21,048 nucleotides of DNA. Source: Russula earlei. Lineage: Eukaryota; Basidiomycota; Agaricomycetes; Russulales; Russulaceae. The stretch covers positions 1-21,048 of the forward strand of contig JAGFNK010000814.1 of NCBI GenBank assembly GCA_025769875.1, given 5' to 3'. Made by a program: the position numbers and the translations under genes. The notes under the pieces were generated by a model. The model did no database searches and had not been told where the DNA came from. It worked only from the letters and a program-made list of their open reading frames with translations. How positions within the stretch are numbered: position 1 is the first letter of the stretch; every line of letters begins with the position of its first letter. This document shows, one piece after another, positions 18,379-21,048 of the stretch.

Positions 18379-18936
18379 GTGGAACTGCTTGGGCGAGCAG
18401 ATAGTTCAGAAATTTGACTCCCCCTTCCCTTGCTAGACATAGAATGTCTTCTACCTCATCCTCAGAGGCTAGTGGTGGTTGATTGTCAAGGACGACAGGA
18501 GGGTGGGGGCCTGGAATGGCTGATCCTGACGTACTATCCTCACCGGAGCTACGGGTTGGTTTCTGTCATTGTTCTCCATGTGCGTGTGCGCCAAATGTCT
18601 TTTGCAGTTCTGTGGGGTGTCTTGTTCACCATAGACGTTGCCAGTATGGGTAGGTACTTTCCTCAACCACTGAGACCTTCGAAGAGGGACAGGTTCTTCA
18701 ACAGGAGGAGGGGACGGTGTAGGAGGGACAGGCGTTTGCTCACATTCCTCTTCTTGTGGTGCCTGAATAGGCTGCTCATCATCCTCACTTTTAATTGTAG
18801 GGAATGGGTCGTCAACACCAGGAATGGTGTCTTCGATAGGTTGTTGCGGTAGTTCCTCACATGGCTCATTATTGCCATTTTCAGTGCACTTGGTGGAGCT
18901 TGAATTCCACCCAAATCGCAGCAGAAACCCCCTCAA
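18379..18936 (-). pseudogene. Copia A pol, linker upstream of the RT
   Basis: Minus strand: an acidic, proline-rich linker (PTPSPPPVEEPVPL), then RRSQWLRKVPTHTGNVYGE, the usual segment between integrase and reverse transcriptase in Ty1/copia. After a one-base frameshift at about 18500-18530 the frame reads LASEDEVEDILCLAREGG, KFLNYLLAQAVPL and breaks at the LTR. Removing L3 and one GTGGA joins this codon for codon to LGSEAPDTVKIHEW at 8329, so both pieces are one element. Upstream of about 18936 the integrase part is not recognisable. Confidence 0.85.
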
Positions 18937-19780
18937 ACATGCGGGATAAATGTCTCCTTCAAAACAGCTTCAATTCATATGAAATTTATTGTCCCTGAAT
19001 CGCCTGAATGAGGGCTAGGCAGCCCCATGTTTTCATGAGATTTGAGTGAGAATTGGTGGAGCTGGACTCAAGCCACCTCCATATGTGTATTAGATGAATT
19101 ACAACTCAAAATCATGGTCTATATCTATTATTTTTCCCTCATGTTGTACCCATGGGCTGTCTTGAGGCAGCCCCATAGTGTTTTTGACTCAAGTGTTGTG
19201 TGTGTGCAACGTTGTTTCCAGTGCGATTGGAGTCGTGGCCAGCCACTCATCACCCCTCTCGCCTCTCGATTCTGACCATCCTTCTTGTTTTTCACAGACA
19301 GAGAGGAGTGGGTTGCAAAGAGGGGTCCTATTCTGAACTCTTTCTACTACAGAGTAGCTAGGGTGTTTTTATATACAGAGAGAGGTACTAGAGATGAAAG
19401 GCATGAAAGTGAATCAAGACTTTGAGATGGTCGAGGTGGTCATGAAAGGCTTGAGACGCGAATGCATCTAGTGTGCCAAGGCATGCGTGCATGCGTGGTC
19501 GGTGGTGAGGGCTGGGCGATGCGATCGAGGTCTTGATGTTGCATGCAAGATGGCTTGTGGTGTGCGGTCGGTGGACTGCCTGGAATGAGAGGGAGGTGGC
19601 AAGGGATAAAAGGGAGCTGAGGTGTCAGTCTCATGTCGTGTTGTGTCGCGTTTTCGCACATGATTTTGAGGCCAGCCATAATCTTCCTTACACCTCCGGG
19701 GGCTTGAAACTTTGACTGTCCTCAGTCAAGCGTCTGAATGCAAGTGTTTGAGCCTTTCACATCTGAATTGAGGCGGCAGG
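18937..19780. other. Unassigned stretch, no supported gene
   Basis: No clear frame or RNA gene is visible. The minus strand near 19030 reads HENMGLPSP or, in another frame, KTWGCLALIQA, which weakly recalls the WGCLAY motif at the copia integrase end, but stops follow at once. A motif AGGCAGCCCCAT occurs at about 19017 and 19163 with GACTCAAG nearby each time, suggesting a diverged ~145-bp duplication. CpG content rises towards the right. Confidence 0.35.
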
Positions 19781-21048
19781 CAGTCACGGCTGCTTGTGCT
19801 GCAGAAGACGCGAAGAAGGCGGCGATCGGCGATGGCGATGATGGAAGAGGCGAGGGCAATGGGAAATGGAGGCAATGGAGACGAGGGCGGCGGTGATGAG
19901 ATGGCAGCGGCGGTGGCGGGGTCGTCTCCACTGCAGGTGTCAGCAGCAGGTGGGCGAGAGCGGCGAACAGATGGGGAGGCGATGTGGGAGGCGCGTGCGC
20001 AGGTGCAGTGTGCAGTGGCATCGGCAACTGTTCTCCTGCGGCGGCGGCGTGGCGGCGGCTTCTGCTCCTATTGTGGCGTGTTGTGGCTAAGTTGTGGCCA
20101 AGGCCTTCTTGGTCTTCTGGGGTGGTGCTGGTGGCGAGGGGTTGCGACAGTGTGCGGTGGTGCTGGTGTCACGCAAAACTACTAAAGCGTGGCTGAGACT
20201 GAGAAGGTGGCGGCGGACTGAGCTGGTGCGATGGTGGAGGCGGATGGGGCAGAGGCGATGACTGAGGGCAACGCAGGGGCGACAGCGGCTGTGGCTGACA
20301 AGGGCGTGGCAGTGGTGGCTTGTGAGACAGTGGTGGAGATGGCGGCGTGTGGCGCTAAGACGTTGGTGGCTGAGGCTGAGGCTATGGCGGTGGCTGATGA
20401 GACTAAGGTGGCTGGCAAGGCTAAGAGTGCGGTGGCGGGGTGGTTGACTGATCTGAAGCTGGGGTGATGGAGACAGCTGGCAAAACTAGGGGCGCGGTGG
20501 GGTGGCTGAGACTGAGAAGGCTGAGGCTGCAGGGCAGGGTGGAGACAGCGGCAGCTGGCAATGCTGGTGCTATGATGGACTGGGCTGAACTGACGAGTAT
20601 GGGCGAGGCTAAGACGGAGACTGATGCAAAGTCAGTGGCTGGCACGATGAGGCTACTGTGGAGGTGGACAAGGCGACGGACGAGACTGAGGGCAACAAGA
20701 CGACTGAGGGCATGGAGCGGATGAGACAAAGGCAGGGGTGGCAGACGAGGCTGCGAGGGCTGTGTGAGCGGGTGGCGGGTGGCACTAAAATGTCGGTGGG
20801 CGAGGTTGAGATGGTGGTTGTGCATGGAGCTGGACAGTGGCCATAGCAGGCGACATGTGGGTGCGGGGAGCTGGTTGGGCGGCAAAGACGGGGACAGTGG
20901 CAATAGGCGATGTCACGGCTGAGGCTATGGGCGGGGGACAGACAAGGTGGGCGATTGGCGGATGGGAATGCGGTGGGTGATGCTGGGATGGCAAGGGCAG
21001 GTGGAGCCAAGGCGATGATGGCTGGTGAGTCGAGGATGGTGGCGGTGG
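19781..21048. repeat. G-rich, degenerate repetitive tract
   Basis: The plus strand is strongly G over C, with recurring GGTGGC, GGCGGCGG and GCTGAGACTGAG words. A 19-mer, GTGGCTGAGACTGAGAAGG, occurs exactly at 20189-20207 and 20502-20520. All six frames give low-complexity products (Ala/Val/Glu-rich on plus, Pro/Ser-rich on minus) without recognisable domains, so I list no gene. It may be a decayed repeat-rich coding region or a minisatellite-like tract, cut by the window edge. Confidence 0.5.

Noticed and set aside
18937..19060. Copia integrase end (WGCLA-like) upstream of the linker
   Set aside because: Only a few residues match and stops follow immediately; too weak to annotate.
20421..20903. 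Minus-strand frame of 160 codons and neighbouring Ala- or Pro-rich frames
   Set aside because: Low-complexity products on both strands of a G-rich repetitive tract, with no domain, promoter or splice support.

Overview
The window looks like a transposon graveyard from a fungal nuclear genome, most likely a basidiomycete. Pointers are the Ty3/gypsy chromovirus and Ty1/copia elements, solo LTRs, and a mutation pattern in which CGA arginine codons became TGA stops and CpG became TpG/CpA. That pattern fits cytosine-methylation decay of repeats. The phylum is inference; no clearly intact host gene is present.

Layout, left to right. 1-584 is an LTR of family X (minus strand), cut by the window edge. 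585-1341 is CpG-rich unique DNA with one possible exon fragment. 1342-1990 is a ~150-bp tandem repeat. 1991-2603 is a truncated gypsy-type LTR inside the LTR stub of a copia element (copia B, minus strand). The RNase H region of copia B (2696-2921 and 4835-5335) is split by two family X LTRs arranged tail to tail (2922-4834). 5322-6173 is a decayed ~284-codon reading frame of unknown function that follows an LTR directly.

The rest is a multi-level nest. Copia A (minus strand; LTR 6181-6716, pol 6766-8329, upstream pol 18379-18936) was hit by a gypsy-type solo LTR (8330-8500 plus 17661-18378; perfect duplication GTGGA). That LTR was hit by a 9.16-kb chromovirus (8501-17660; duplication CTTGG/CCTGG). 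The chromovirus carries two further insertions: a 300-bp piece with a tRNA-like cloverleaf in its 5' LTR, and a 480-bp CpG-rich solo LTR in its reverse transcriptase (perfect duplication TATAG).

The chromovirus has gag, protease, RT, RNase H, integrase and a chromodomain. Downstream of pol it also has a further ~390-codon reading frame (ORF3) ending in a second CCHC zinc knuckle and preceded by a TATA-like box. All its proteins are broken by stops or frameshifts, and the RT motif reads YMDN. From about 19780 to the end lies a strongly G-rich, degenerate repetitive tract with no gene that I can support.
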